Part shown: positions 1 to 10,600 of the stretch, one piece after another
How positions within the stretch are numbered: position 1 is the stretch's first letter
Layout: every line of letters begins with the position of its first letter
NCBI GenBank assembly: GCA_963931865.1
Contig: OZ007518.1
Span: 5,597,029 to 5,661,028, forward strand
From: Axinella damicornis
Taxonomy: Eukaryota > Porifera > Demospongiae > Axinellida > Axinellidae
DNA: 64,000 bases
Direction: 5' to 3'
The notes under the pieces: generated by a model
What the model was told of the DNA's origin: nothing
The model's database searches: none
Seen by the model: the letters and a program-made list of their open reading frames with translations, nothing else
Position numbers and translations under genes: made by a program

Positions 1-897
1 TCACACAACTCTACGACATGCTCAGTTTGAGCGTGAGCTGGCTCTTCACCCTCACAAAGCCTGGGTATCCAGGCAGGTCTCAAAGGCATGCAATTTGGTG
101 TACGGCTAGGTTACATGGGACCCCGACAGCCCGTCAGGTCCCGCAACGTGGCATCAGCATTTGTTCATCTGGAAGTTATTGACCACGAACTTTTCAAACA
201 GTGTGCCACAGGTCGCCTCCTCGGACCTTTTCCTACCCCTCCCCAGGTCTTTGTGCCGTCCCCTAGAAAGGCGGCAATTAAATGGAGGATGAATCTGCAC
301 CTTTCGGCCCCAGCGGGCAGGAGTATTAACGACTTCATCCCTCGTGACACCTTCTCCCTGCAGTACGTCTCTGTGGATGACACAGTGCGCATGCTTATAT
401 GCTTGGGCAGGGGCACTCGCATGGCCAAGGTGGACCTGAAGTCGGCTTTCCGCATGGTTCCCATCGACCCCTTGGATTGGGAGCTACTCAGCATGCGTTG
501 GTAAGGTCACTACTACGTGGATACCTGCCTCCCATTTGGCCTACGGTCGGCCACCTTCCTGTTTGACCAGGTGGCCTACGCACTGGAGTGGATCCTTCGC
601 CACAGTTATGACCTCCATTTCTTCCTGGCAGGTCCTCCAGACTCCCCCCGCTGCGGGGAACAGCTGCAGTGCTTCCTACAGGTAGCCGTGATCCTCGGGG
701 CCCAAGTAGCTATGGAGAAGGTGGATGGTCCATCTGCCGTTCTAGCCTTCCTGGGACTCATCCTTGATTCCCTCCGGCAGGAGATCTGGCTGCCCCCTGA
801 GAAACTGCAGGACATGCTGCAAGAACTCGTGCAACAGCTGGCTAAGCGCAACACAACGAAGCGGGAGCTCCTGTCTCTTCGCCGCGAGGGCGAATGA
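1..897 (+). pseudogene. DIRS-type retroelement reverse transcriptase fragment
   Basis: Broken reverse transcriptase of the kind found in tyrosine-recombinase (DIRS-like) retrotransposons. The best reading frame runs 88-504 and 517-897 with one in-frame TAA at 502-504. Recognisable blocks are SAPAGRSINDF, the motif-A region TRMAKVDLKSAFRMVPIDP and the motif-B region VDTCLPFGLRSATF. The catalytic Y-x-D-D box is missing: the protein passes from HSYDL straight to HFFLAGPPDS, where members of this family normally carry it. Upstream of 88 the coding sense continues in another frame (ELALHPHKAWVSRQVS), so there is a frameshift near 85. The frame is lost after ELLSL near 880. Family assignment is by motif memory; loss of activity follows from the stop, the frameshift and the missing box. 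Confidence 0.8.
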
Positions 898-1424
898 CAG
901 CTCGCAGGCCAAATTACAAACTTTTATACCTAAAGGCACAAACCGTGGTATATATGTAGGTAGCATGACATAGAGGCTGTTCAACGCAGCAAGCCTTCTG
1001 ACCTTAATCCTCCAATTGTCAAGGCAGCAACATCCATGACATAACTGGACACTTACGTAATCGTGTAAATGGAGATGATTTGACTGTCATTTTCTACAAC
1101 GTGCTCACACACACATAAGGGAACCCAGGGGGTTGGGCAATGTGAATGTCATGCATGAAGAAGCTTCACAGGGCTGAAATGGCTGACATAAAGGACTGCA
1201 TTGTCACCCAGAGCTGAAATAGTCGAATTGTGAACAGCGCTGGATGAAAATAAATCTGTGGAGGTCCCAATAGCCGCTCAGCAAGGCGGCTCTAGTAACA
1301 CTGAAGCCACAGTGGTATGTCATAGTCGTCAGCGCAAGGGAAGGAAGAGTGCTACATTGTAGGCGGCCAGCAGAGAGCAGCCAGCAATGAGCCCACCATG
1401 AGGCTTCAAGACAGGCGGTAATGT
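898..1424. other. No gene seen; degenerate spacer
   Basis: No open frame or recognised domain. The stretch lies between the RT relic and an ankyrin exon relic. Confidence 0.5.
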
Positions 1425-1506
1425 ATGCTGGCAGCTAGGAAGGGGAGTGTGGGGATTGCCAGGATACTGATCCAGCATAGAGCCAATGTGAACCTCATCA
1501 CACAAG
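1425..1506 (+). pseudogene. Ankyrin-repeat exon relic
   Basis: Reads MLAARKGSVGIARILIQHRA and then NVNLITQ, the second part of one ankyrin repeat, and stops exactly at a splice-donor-like AAG|GTACGT. Closely related copies lie at 55987-56078 and 63555-63647. Here the 5' third of the exon and its acceptor are not recognisable, so this is an orphan relic. The opposite strand is also open but is only a shadow. Confidence 0.7.
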
Positions 1507-1576
1507 GTACGTAACTCCATGCACTTCATGCTCAAACACGTCTAGCTCCAGATACGTACGTAGTCTTGTTCTGAGG

Positions 1577-1705
1577 CCACATCCAGCTATCTGTTGGTTG
1601 CAGTACAAGGCCACCAGATATGTGTATACTGGTATGCAACTCTACCCTACCACTCATGTACATGTATGTATGCACTGTCACAAGGACTCCAGCCTGCTAA
1701 ATGGG
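1577..1705 (+). repeat. Copy of ankyrin-gene intron sequence
   Basis: The segment containing CCAGATATGTGTATACTGG and GCAACTCTACCCTACC recurs at about 56140-56210 downstream of a second ankyrin exon copy. The tail, GGACTCCAGCCTGC, recurs near 62000. Exon and flanking intron were therefore duplicated together. Confidence 0.65.
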
Positions 1706-2044
1706 TCCATCACCATTGGCAGAATCCTCTGAGAACAGTTCACAATGCCCAAACGTGTCTCAGGAACCTTGCTTCGCCATGATGTGGAAGGGGAAGTCAC
1801 CTCTAAACAGGCCCAGCAGGAAATGCATCATGACAAGAAAGAGAGCTATTCACGGGACAGAGTGATGGTTCAAAAATATCCTGCCAGGGCCGAAGTGGGA
1901 TCCTGGACAAATCATCTAAAGAGGTGGACCACTCTCTTACATTGTGCAAGGTTACTGCCATGTTTGGAAGACACACACATTGATCACCTCAGAGAAATGG
2001 GTGATACGTAGCCTCCAAGAGAAAAGTCTCCAACCGATTGAAAG

Positions 2045-2320
2045 TTTGACTGCAAACCAATCCCTAGCATTCCAAACACACATGTGGTTCAACAGCAGAG
2101 CATGCAGACATCCCCACTGACCCAACAACCAGTGAAGTTGATTCCCAGCCAAATTTGGTGTCACCACCAAATAGTTGTACACCAACACCTTTGGAGACAT
2201 GTCCCTCGTTGTTACGGGTAAAGCGGCTCCATCCCTGCCATGGCTCAGCTTACCCTCCAAGGAGTGCAAGGGCATATGTGGTTCCCACTTAGTTAGGTCT
2301 GCATGAGTAATATCACATGC
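2045..2320 (+). repeat. First copy of a duplicated Ser/Pro/Thr-rich segment
   Basis: Bases 2045-2215 match 2720-2887 almost base for base, and 2216-2320 match 2605-2702 (AAGCGGCT(C)CATCCCTGCC region), so the two blocks occur in both places in different order. Relative to the second copy this one carries a two-base insertion near 2080 that breaks the reading frame. Function unknown. Confidence 0.7.
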
Positions 2321-2604
2321 TGAGTGATTAAATGAGGTTTAAGGAAGTTAAACAAGGTTAATCACGATTGGCATCCTAAGCCCAGCCCCTTCGTGTAGCT
2401 CACATGTGCAAATATTGGCGCTCACTGCACGCTGCCTTTTCTCAGCTGCTGGCAAACTACAAACCCCACCCATATACCCTCCCTCCTATGGTTGTCTCCT
2501 CTTTCTCCATCTGTTTCAGACGTGACGGAGTTGGGCCATGGCTGGGAGCTGTGCCCCCAGGTTAACCCCCCAAGTCTCGTATAGTGGGGGGATCCTTATC
2601 TGGG

Positions 2605-2989
2605 GGTAAAGCGGCTCGATCCCTGCCATGGCTCAGCTTACCCTCCAAGGAGTGCAAGGGTGGTTCCCACTTAGTTAGGTCTGCATGAGTAATATCACAT
2701 GCCGGTTGAATGAGTGATTAATGACTGCAAACCAATCCCTAGCATTCCAAACACACGTGGTTCAACAGCAGAGCATGCAGACATCCCCACTGACCCAACA
2801 ACCAGTGACGTTGATTCCCAGCCAAATTTGGTGTCACCACCAAATAGTTGTACACCAACACCTTTGGAGACATGTCCCTCGTTGTTACAACGTACACAAA
2901 GTGAACCCAATCGTTCAGCACAAAAGCAGAGCAAGGGTGGGAGAATGGCTTCTCTGTGGTTAGGGCCCTATGTACATCATCAACAATGA
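2605..2989 (+). pseudogene. Second copy; Ser/Pro/Thr-rich coding-like fragment
   Basis: The frame at 2714-2989 reads DCKPIPSIPNTRG, then DPTTSDVDSQPNLVSPPNS and TPTPLETCPSLLQRTQSEPN. It is low-complexity and proline/serine-rich, like linker regions near the C-terminus of retroelement polyproteins, but has no diagnostic domain. The 2605-2702 part duplicates 2216-2320. I do not assign a function. Confidence 0.4.
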
Positions 2990-3308
2990 TCTACGTAGTT
3001 TGTGGCAGAGGCGCCGGAGCCAGTCCCGCAGGTCCCGTGGCCGCCAGACCAATGCTGACCAAGCGCTTATTTAAAATTCATAGTGTACAGTAGTCAGTGT
3101 TTTGATGAGGGTTAATTGAGTAGGAATTACCCCAGGTTAATAGGTATTGCTTCCATTATACGTATTACCCACGTGGGTGGTTCCTGGGCATGCGCGCAGG
3201 TAGAGCACATGTTGCTACGTCAGCGATTCTGTATTCACACGCGGCTTGCTACCACACACAGGTGGAAGTTCTCTATTCTATTGTCTTCTTTGAACGAGTT
3301 GTATCGAG
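2990..3308. other. Spacer upstream of gag-like ORF
   Basis: No clear gene. The stretch directly precedes the ATG at 3309, so it may hold the 5' leader of that retroelement. A short GC-rich part at 3005-3050 encodes arginine-rich peptide in several frames and is not convincing. Confidence 0.4.
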
Positions 3309-3471
3309 ATGTCAGACGACACGGTTAAGGAGAAGGGGGCGGACAACCTGGCAGGGGGATCCGGGACGGTGACGGTTCGCCTCGAGGACCTCCAGGCCAC
3401 GGTGGAGGCCCTGGTGGAAAGGGCGATGGCAAAAACAAACCCCTCTGCTCCAGGCCCCTCGGGTGACGGCG

Positions 3472-3737
3472 GTAAGCGGCATACCGTAGAGTAACGTTCA
3501 CAGATAGTTCTCCCTGATAGGGATGATCAGGGCTACCCGCGCCGGTGGTAGCTCGTTAAAATCTGTCTTGTCGATGGTACGTTTTTTGTACTGTCCGGGG
3601 TGATAGGTCAATCGATTCTGCCCCCAAGGGAGTACGTAGGCATGAGGTGAATTGGGTCCAATCCGGGGGCTGTGCCTAGGGGAACTTTAGTACCTACGGT
3701 CGACGGTGTCATTCACCTTCAGTACATTTTCATACAG
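3472..3737 (+). other. Putative phase-1 intron in the gag-like ORF
   Basis: It starts GTAAGC and ends TTTTCATACAG. Both flanking exons join in phase 1 (G|GT). The intron itself contains stops in the joined frame (TAG/TAA soon after 3490). No transcript evidence is available. Confidence 0.55.
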
Positions 3738-4070
3738 GTCTCGGCACGATGCCATCGGCAGAGGCCCTCGAGCAGGTTCCCCGTATCGGCGGGACAACCT
3801 CAGGCACATCAACAGCCACGGGAGGGGGTACAGTCCCTTCAACCGACGCCCTCAGCGGAGGGTCCACAAGCGCGAGCCAGCCTCCACCGGGAGCATCAGC
3901 GGCAGCGAAACTGGCCAACCTACTGCCAATGGCCAATTCCACCCTCAGCACGGGGTCGGGAGGAGTCTATGTGGGCGACGGCCTTCCTCCATTTCCCGCA
4001 AAACTCGCTGCAAAGATTCGCAGGGGAGAATTCGTGGAGATGGGGGAGCTGTTACCGGAATTCTGGTCAG

Positions 4071-4095
4071 CCCCCCCCCCCCCCCCCCCCCCCCC
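4071..4095 (+). repeat. Poly(C) tract, 25 bases
   Basis: Uninterrupted C run inside the gag-like coding sequence, between codons for WSA and RDEDSDSK. It changes frame between the two halves. Confidence 0.95.
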
Positions 4096-4693
4096 GCGAC
4101 GAGGACTCGGACTCGAAGCGCGACAACAAAGTGAGGCATAGCCGTAAGGTGACGGACATTTTCACCTGGCTCCAGTGCTTCTGCTCATTTGTGGGTGTGC
4201 GGGCGCAACCCAACCCCGAGCTGGTCCCGGAGTTGATGGCCTACATGACCACCATTGTTCGTGTGAGCCAGGACTACCCAGGCTTGGCCTGGGTACAGTA
4301 TGACGCAGCCTTTCGCCGCCAGGCTGCCCTGACAGGTGACACACGTTGGTCCACCATAAATCCGACGCTCTACACTGTGTGCTTCACCGGTGTGGCTGCT
4401 TCAACGGCCAGGTGTGAGCTGTGTTTCGCGACCTCACACACAGAGAGAGAGTGCGCACAGCGGGGAGATCCGGACCCAGGGATGAAGGACCGCCTGAAGG
4501 TGTTAGAAACAGCCATCCTGGCCATGTCAGTGTTTAGCTCAAATACAGAACCACAAACCTTACAGAACCACAAACTGAACCCTAGGTTGAACTGAACCCC
4601 GAATTACCATGGTTGGATTGTGGTTGCAGAAGTCAATTTAGTGCAACTTCACATGGGTGGCTGAGCTCAGCATGTTGCAACAGCTGGTAAACA

Positions 4694-5032
4694 ATGGCTG
4701 AGGCAGCTGAGCATGCTGATGAACTGACTACTGCTCGGATTCCGGCAAAGTTTCATCCCTCCAAGAAGTACACGTTTCCTACGTTCGGATCCAAGGGAGA
4801 GAAATGTTCGTTCAGAGCAGATTGGTGTGAGAAATACAATTGGCTGCACTACAATCATGTTGCAGATGCTGTTTTCTGTCACCTGTGTGTGACCGCTGAG
4901 CGTTTTCTAGCTAGCACAGAGAGCGACCCAGCATTTACGTACCACCGGAGGATATACGTACTAACTGGAAGGATGCAACCATATAAAGCATTCGGCACAC
5001 ACTTGGCTAGCCGTTGCCACAAAGATAACAAG
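4694..5032 (+). CDS. TTF-type zinc-finger first exon of a hAT-like transposase
   Basis: A 113-residue open frame starts MAEAAEHADELTTARIP and carries the TTF zinc-finger signature: FRADWCEKYNWLHYN, then DAVFCHLC, with a later HLASRCHKDN. This is the N-terminal domain of ZMYM1/DUF4371-type hAT transposase-derived proteins. The frame ends at a splice-donor-like sequence, GATAACAA|GTGAGT (intron from 5033). No matching downstream exon (DUF4371, dimerisation domain) is recognisable before the next repeat starts, so this is probably a truncated copy. A second, much longer relative lies on the opposite strand at 59-61.3 kb. Confidence 0.75.
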
Positions 5033-5048
5033 TGAGTCTTTAAAAGAC

Positions 5049-5636
5049 TTGATGTGTCTCGGCACAACTTGGTATCAGCTAGAATCATGCAGAGGACATG
5101 GCAGCTGCTTAACCCTTTTTTATGACTGCAAAATCTGTTAGCTATGAGACTTTCAGCTTAAGTGAGCGTCAATATCCTTGGAGGTTCTGTGTGAGCAAGG
5201 GGTGGGTCAGGACAAAGGGTGAAAGCAGTATGGTCGTGTCTGGGCTTGATGTTTAGTCAACACCTTGGCCAATTCTTTCAGCACTTATCTATAGGCCTAT
5301 AGCTAGCTAGCTAGAGCTGAGTGAGCTTTAGTATGCACTTGGGATGGCTGAGTGCAGCACACTGGATGGGTGAGTATTCATTGTCCTGAATTAAGTATTA
5401 GAGCTACGTGGCAGCAGTCTTGGTAAGAGATTCATGAGCAGCCATGCAAACCCATAATCATATTTGAAGATCTACTTGCACGTTATAAATACGTTTGACA
5501 CCCTATTAAGGGTGTAGAGCATGCATGCAGCACTTGCGCGGGCGCATTGCGAAAAGCGACGTACGTACCACGTACCACGTACGTACCTACGCATCCAGCA
5601 CTGTGTCTCGGCACTTCGGTGCCGAGACAAAAATCA
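5049..5636 (+). repeat. Dispersed element, copy 1 (TGTCTCGGCAC ends)
   Basis: Starts TGTCTCGGCACAACTTGG and ends CTTCGGTGCCGAGACA, so the terminal 11 bases are inverted repeats. The whole sequence recurs at 43227-44237, where an extra block of about 400 bases is inserted. No coding potential. Both copies share the bases just outside the TIR (CTTGATG), so the true left boundary may lie slightly further out. Confidence 0.75.
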
Positions 5637-5817
5637 GGCGCGCTTTGTGTGTCCACCCTCACTGGACCAACACTGATTTGCTTCCGACGCCCCTGTGAGG
5701 ACTTGTCTTCTCTTTAACAGGTAGCTATACACAGTAACAAGCAAATTACGTATGACATAATATTATGCTTTGTCTCTGCTTATAGGCAAAATTATGGCAT
5801 TTTGCTCTTTCTTTGCC

Positions 5818-6434
5818 TACGTACGTATATACGTAGGCAAAGGTCTGTACGAACTGAAGAACCTGGATGGGAAGGTAGTAAAGAAGAAAGCTAATGTCTG
5901 CCGACTGAAGCCCTACTGCAAGAGAGAGAAGTCTGAAGCTCCAAATTCCAAGCAAACGCGTCCAGACTCTCCTCCTGTTTCACCCCCACCAAACAAAATA
6001 AGGATGGTGGATGATGAGCGCAAGGCCCAGAAGAAGTGTCATGAATTGCCTAAGGGAAACCTCCGAGCGGAAGGAGTTCACAGATGAATACATCCACATT
6101 GCCCAGCAATTGCTGCACAAACAGTTTTCCAACCCTGGATGGCCTGCAGCCAACTGTACTGTCACAGAACAATGGATTCTGTCCAGTAAAGAGCGAGAGC
6201 ATTCAAGTTCACCATACTGGGGAGTTTCATTGGGTGACCTGCTCAATTGGAGGAGAAATCGCAGTGTATGAGAGCAAGTATTCAGTTGGCGATCTACCTC
6301 CATCACTCAACGCACAAATTTACTGGGTGTCCAGCTACATACGTAGGAGGAGGATGGTGACAAATGTTGAGCGGTTAAAGTGCCAGCTGTACGGTAACAG
6401 ACAGGGAAGGTGGACTGTGGCATATTCGCCGTAG
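5818..6434 (+). pseudogene. Gypsy integrase tail plus Ulp1-like (C48) domain fragment
   Basis: The first part reads GKGLYELKNLDGKVVKKKAN and then VCRLKPYCKRE, resembling the C-terminal region after the integrase in Ty3/gypsy-derived (KRBA2-like) proteins. After frame changes near 6070 and 6125 it continues DEYIHIAQQLLHKQF, GLQPTVLSQNNGF and VHHTGEFHWVTCSIGG, then IAVYESKYS. The HWVT block matches the catalytic-histidine region of Ulp1-like cysteine peptidases that accompany such elements, and VYESKY sits where the acidic residue is expected. The cysteine end is not visible. Two frameshifts make this a relic. An acceptor-like TATATACGTAG precedes 5840. Confidence 0.6.
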
Positions 6435-6439
6435 CATAA

Positions 6440-7561
6440 TTATGCATTCCATGCTGCAAGTGGAGATGATCCTCAAGGAATAGGATTCCAGCAAAACAGA
6501 ATGCAGAGCCATCTCCTCCAGTGTTTCAAGAAGAAATGTCCGACTCCATTTCCCCATACTGTTCGGGCCAAACTCAGACTGCATTCCCTTGCCACGAGGT
6601 AGAGGTGTTTTGTGCTTGCAACTGGCAAGAACATTGTATGAAAGAGCTATAAATGAACAAGTTACGTATTCGCCGCACATCTGTGGCTAGAGGCCAATTA
6701 AAGAACAGTGGCACACATTGGGTGTGTGGTGATGGCTCACTTCCCTAGCAGACTAGACACTGTCTCCCAAACCTATATAGCGTTCACACTAGATACGTGC
6801 ATAATAATATGTTATTAGCAGTGATAATAATGCCTACGTAAGTACGTACGTAATTTCACGTTTTAGAGACAAAAGATGCTGCATTGCATGCATAAGAAAA
6901 TTCACGTAGGACTCACTGGAACAAAGCAAAGCTGCCAATATACACGCTAATTAAACTTTACTTCAGGTCAACGGGTACCCGTAACCTTAGGGCCCAAATT
7001 TCTTTCTCTACGTACGTAGGTCATTTTCAGTCTATAGAACACTTAAACGTACCCTAATTTCTGTTCCCTGGCATTGCTGGGCTCGAAACTGCTCACACAG
7101 GTAATTTCAGCTACACTTAAGCATATACGTGACTTAACCACACCCACCAACTAACGAACTTGCAATCAAGCCTCCCGATAAGTGGCCAACCTGCCGTAGC
7201 TAAAAAACGGACCATGAACACTGGAAATGGAGGGCCTGCAAGGCAAGACAGCTACTTCCTAAGTCCATTTATGCCAAAAACGGCGGAAATGGCCCTCCCA
7301 GTGCCGACCAAGACCTTTCTACCGCGGAGCCCACCCACCTCCCCCTGTCCTGCTCTTTCTGCTGTCGCAGAACCTATCTCCCAAGGACGTGACATTGCCA
7401 GATGTGACATCATGCAGCTGAAAGTCTCATGACGCCATATGGCGTCATTAGGTGGGAAAGGGTACTTGAGTTCATTCCCATCAGTATAGAAGTGAGAACT
7501 GAAGTATATACGTAGTACAGAATCCTATACATATGTTCTAGGTACGCACATACATACATAC
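6440..7561. other. VWA8 3'-side intron or flank; no supported gene
   Basis: Contains several TACGTA palindromes. An unclassified frame at 7160-7432 is open on both strands and has no recognisable domain. I looked here for the next VWA8 exon on the minus strand and did not find one. Confidence 0.45.
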
Positions 7562-7675
7562 CTTTTCCCCATTTCCTCTTCTGTGAGTCCAGCAGCAAGC
7601 CTTGCAGCTGTGTACCGTTCCAGAGAGAGAAGCCTGGTCCCATCCAAGAGATCCAACTCCCGGTCCTGAACCAAC
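7562..7675 (-). CDS. VWA8: VWA8 exon (LVQDRELDLLDGTRLL)
   Basis: 114 bases. It begins one base into a codon after acceptor TGTAG and ends AAAAG|GTATGT in phase 2. Encodes LVQDRELDLLDGTRLLSLER and then YTAARLAAGLTEEEMGK, which follows the second Walker B region in VWA8. Phase agrees with the preceding exon only if that exon uses a GC donor. Confidence 0.9.
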
Positions 7676-10600
7676 CTACACAAGGTAGCATACGTAACAA
7701 TGGGCTGAAAGAACTTGTTTCTATGTAGGTTACCCGTATACAGCCTCGTCCAAGGCCATCTCCCACTCCGTTTCTAGTCGCATACATGTGCGCGAAAAGC
7801 AAAGGTCACATATGCGGGAGATGGCCTGGGAATGAGGCTAGGTGACCAGTGCCTTGAGTTTGTGATTTGTTAGCAGCAGCAGACAGAAACGCGCCCTTGC
7901 AATGATGGCTATGATGTGGATTTCTGTCTGTTGGTGCGATCAACGATCTCCCAAATTGTTGCTCACTCGTCTTGAGGCCATATATTATTGTACACCTACA
8001 TACACTAACTTGATCTGCACCATTTGCACTTTCTGTTCATGTTGTAATGATGCCACCCATCAGGTACGTACGTACAGTACGTAGGTAGCATATTTTGCTG
8101 TACATGCCCTTAGCAGCTTCCCCTTCATTTGCTGCACATACGTACAGAATAACACAGTAATGATTATACATACATCTTTTTCAAGCAACACAAAGGTACG
8201 TATAGTTTTGTACCGATAGGCGATAAATACCTGCATTCAATAATGCTCAAATTATTCTACTCAAACTGTCCTTGAATCTCTCCCACCATGAGTCACAAAC
8301 CACCACCTAATACAGTCATTGAATGCATACAGCACTTGGCGCTGCAGCAGCAGCAACCTCTTCTGGTTAATGTAATGCTTTGTCTTAATTCAATATTAAT
8401 GGGGTCAACATGGCTCTCACACAGAAAACGATCCGTTCTTGATCTCGACGGCCAATTAACTTGCCTCTTTAGCACAGCCAGTGTTCCCATGTCCAGTCGA
8501 TGCACACCATCCAGTACAGCCAGCCTACCCTCCAGTGCTGCAACTACTAATGGGGAAAGCCGCCATGTTGTATCCCCATTGGCGAGTGTAGTGCGCTGCT
8601 GTAGAAGCTCACGAGACGTCATGTCCTAGGGCACAGTAGCGGAATTTCAAAATGGAGTAGTATACATACCCTAATAGAGTAATTGCACTGACATGGCTGC
8701 TGAGAACTCTCACAGCGTATTGGCTATATTCACAAGGAATAAATGCTGTTTTTTCTAGTATTGGTGGCGAGATATACGTACAGTCCGACCCTTGCTGAAC
8801 ATGGGAATGTCTACAGCTTGAAGGCCAGAACCGTCCGTACCTCCTATTAGTGCCCACTCTGCTCACCAAACTGGAAGAAACCATACTATGCAGAGACTGG
8901 ATGCAAAGAAGAGCAAATCAAATAAGTTGCTTTGAAGTCGCTTTCACTGTTGATGAAAGGGTAACTGACCCACTCTACTGTGAAGCTGCCTCTCATCATC
9001 ATCTTACTTATATACTCCAGTTCCACTTTGTGCGAGTACCATCATAGTCCTGTAGCCAATCACATTAGGAGCCAAACGAAGCAAGTCTGAGCAGCATGGG
9101 TCACTCCATCCAGAGAATGAAGATGCAATTTACATCTAGAACTATTCAGAATGCTGAGCCCCTTACCTCACTGACCACGTCTGTACCAGCTAGTGTTGAT
9201 TGTCTTGCTCTGAAGCTCCTTGCATATCTTCCAAGTGTTATCAAGCACTATTACAAATTGTTAGCATGTAGAGCTGCATTGCTGACCTGATACATGACAA
9301 TGGGCTCCACGTTGTAGCCCAAGACTGCTGCAAACCGGCTCACTAGGATAGTCTTCCCACTACCCTGCAAAGTCACACATATAGTATATAATTAGCCTCA
9401 TTCCCAGGCCTCCACCCCAGCTTTTGTCGCTTGCAGTACGAGAAGGCCTGGAAGGGTTTCGCACGTGATGCGTGCCGCCGCTGATGTCATGGATTCCATT
9501 AATACCATATTCAACTTGCTATCGTCTGTTCCTGAGACGCTACAGAGACCAGACAAACTCCAGAGGAGAGGCAGGTCCTATCTATACAACATACCTTGAT
9601 TTGAAACAAAACCGCTGAGAGATGGCTGCAATACAATGGTTATAACTTCGAAGCGCATTACTCCGTGCAGTGAGCCATCGCTCTGGAAAGTACAACACTT
9701 GCAGCTCAGCACTACTTCGAAGGTAAGACTTCTAGCTTGGATAAGTCGGTGTGGCTCTCTTCTGGCCGTTGACTTGTCTCCGTACGTGATCGTAACTATA
9801 GTACTAGTACATAGTGGTCTTGAACGGATGACGTTTTATGACGGTTGCGGCACGCATCACATGTGAAACCCTTCCAGGCCTTCTCCACGCTTTTCGTACT
9901 GCAAGCAACAAAAGCTGGGGTGGAGGCCTAGGAACGAGGCTAGTATATAATATATTGAGAAACAAACCAACTACATACATAATCTTCACAAGAAGGCTTC
10001 ATGTACTCCATAATACATAGAGCAAACTTTCTGTCATGCATACATAGAAGTATACATACACACAGGTGCACTTCAGAGATTTCAATGGACAATTTTCTTG
10101 TTTACATACATACCCTGGGGCCAACAAGACAGAAATCTCCTCCCAAATGACTCTGCATCATCCGAGCTAGGAGGTTCTCATGCTGCAGTGTGGATACAAA
10201 CCTATCCACACCACTGTCTCTAGCTCCACTCTGAAGCCTTTCTCCACATCCTGGCACTGCAACATTCACATAACTCTCACTTGGGCGGCCAAAATGTGCA
10301 TATGGGCTAGGGCGTGATTGTTTGAGAGTCACGTCAACACTTGAGGATGCAGTAGATGGTCTACACTCATGTATCGTCAGAGACTCGCTGTTCTCAGAAG
10401 TGCTCAATCCGAAGTTCTGATGCAAAATGGAAACAAGACTGCCATTATCACTATAATCACCACAGACTGGTTAAACAGGTTCAGCAAACAAGTGTAAGCA
10501 CTGTCTGTTGAACTGGTTTCACACTCGTAATGTTGTGAGAGACTAAGTGTTGACTACACTCCGTGGAATACTGAATAATAATCATACGTATCCAAACCAA

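Larger units (their letters stand above)
3309..4595 (+). pseudogene. Gag-like ORF of a DIRS-type retroelement, with an intron and a poly-C expansion
   Basis: Exon 1 (3309-3471) starts MSDDTVKEKGADNLAGG and contains a short helical stretch, VRLEDLQATVEALVERA. A GTAAGC donor at 3472 and a CAG acceptor ending at 3737 give a 266-base phase-1 intron, and splicing keeps the frame into 3738 onward. Exon 2 holds the conserved gag region (FPAKLAAKIRRGEFVEMGEL; HSRKVTDIFTWLQCF; LMAYMTTIVRVSQDYPGLAW) and a zinc knuckle C-x2-C-x4-H-x4-C (CELCFATSHTEREC). A run of 25 C at 4071-4095 sits inside the coding region and shifts the frame, so the product is broken as sequenced. The family is known to me from invertebrate DIRS-like elements; the intron is inferred from consensus sites and phase. 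Confidence 0.75.

Noticed and set aside
3672..3748. Alternative start of the gag-like ORF at 3672
   Set aside because: That frame lies in the putative intron and reads the conserved N-terminal part of exon 2 out of frame; the spliced model explains both exons.
7160..7432. 90-residue plus-strand ORF
   Set aside because: No domain, open on both strands and no splice context tied to it. Not strong enough to call a gene.
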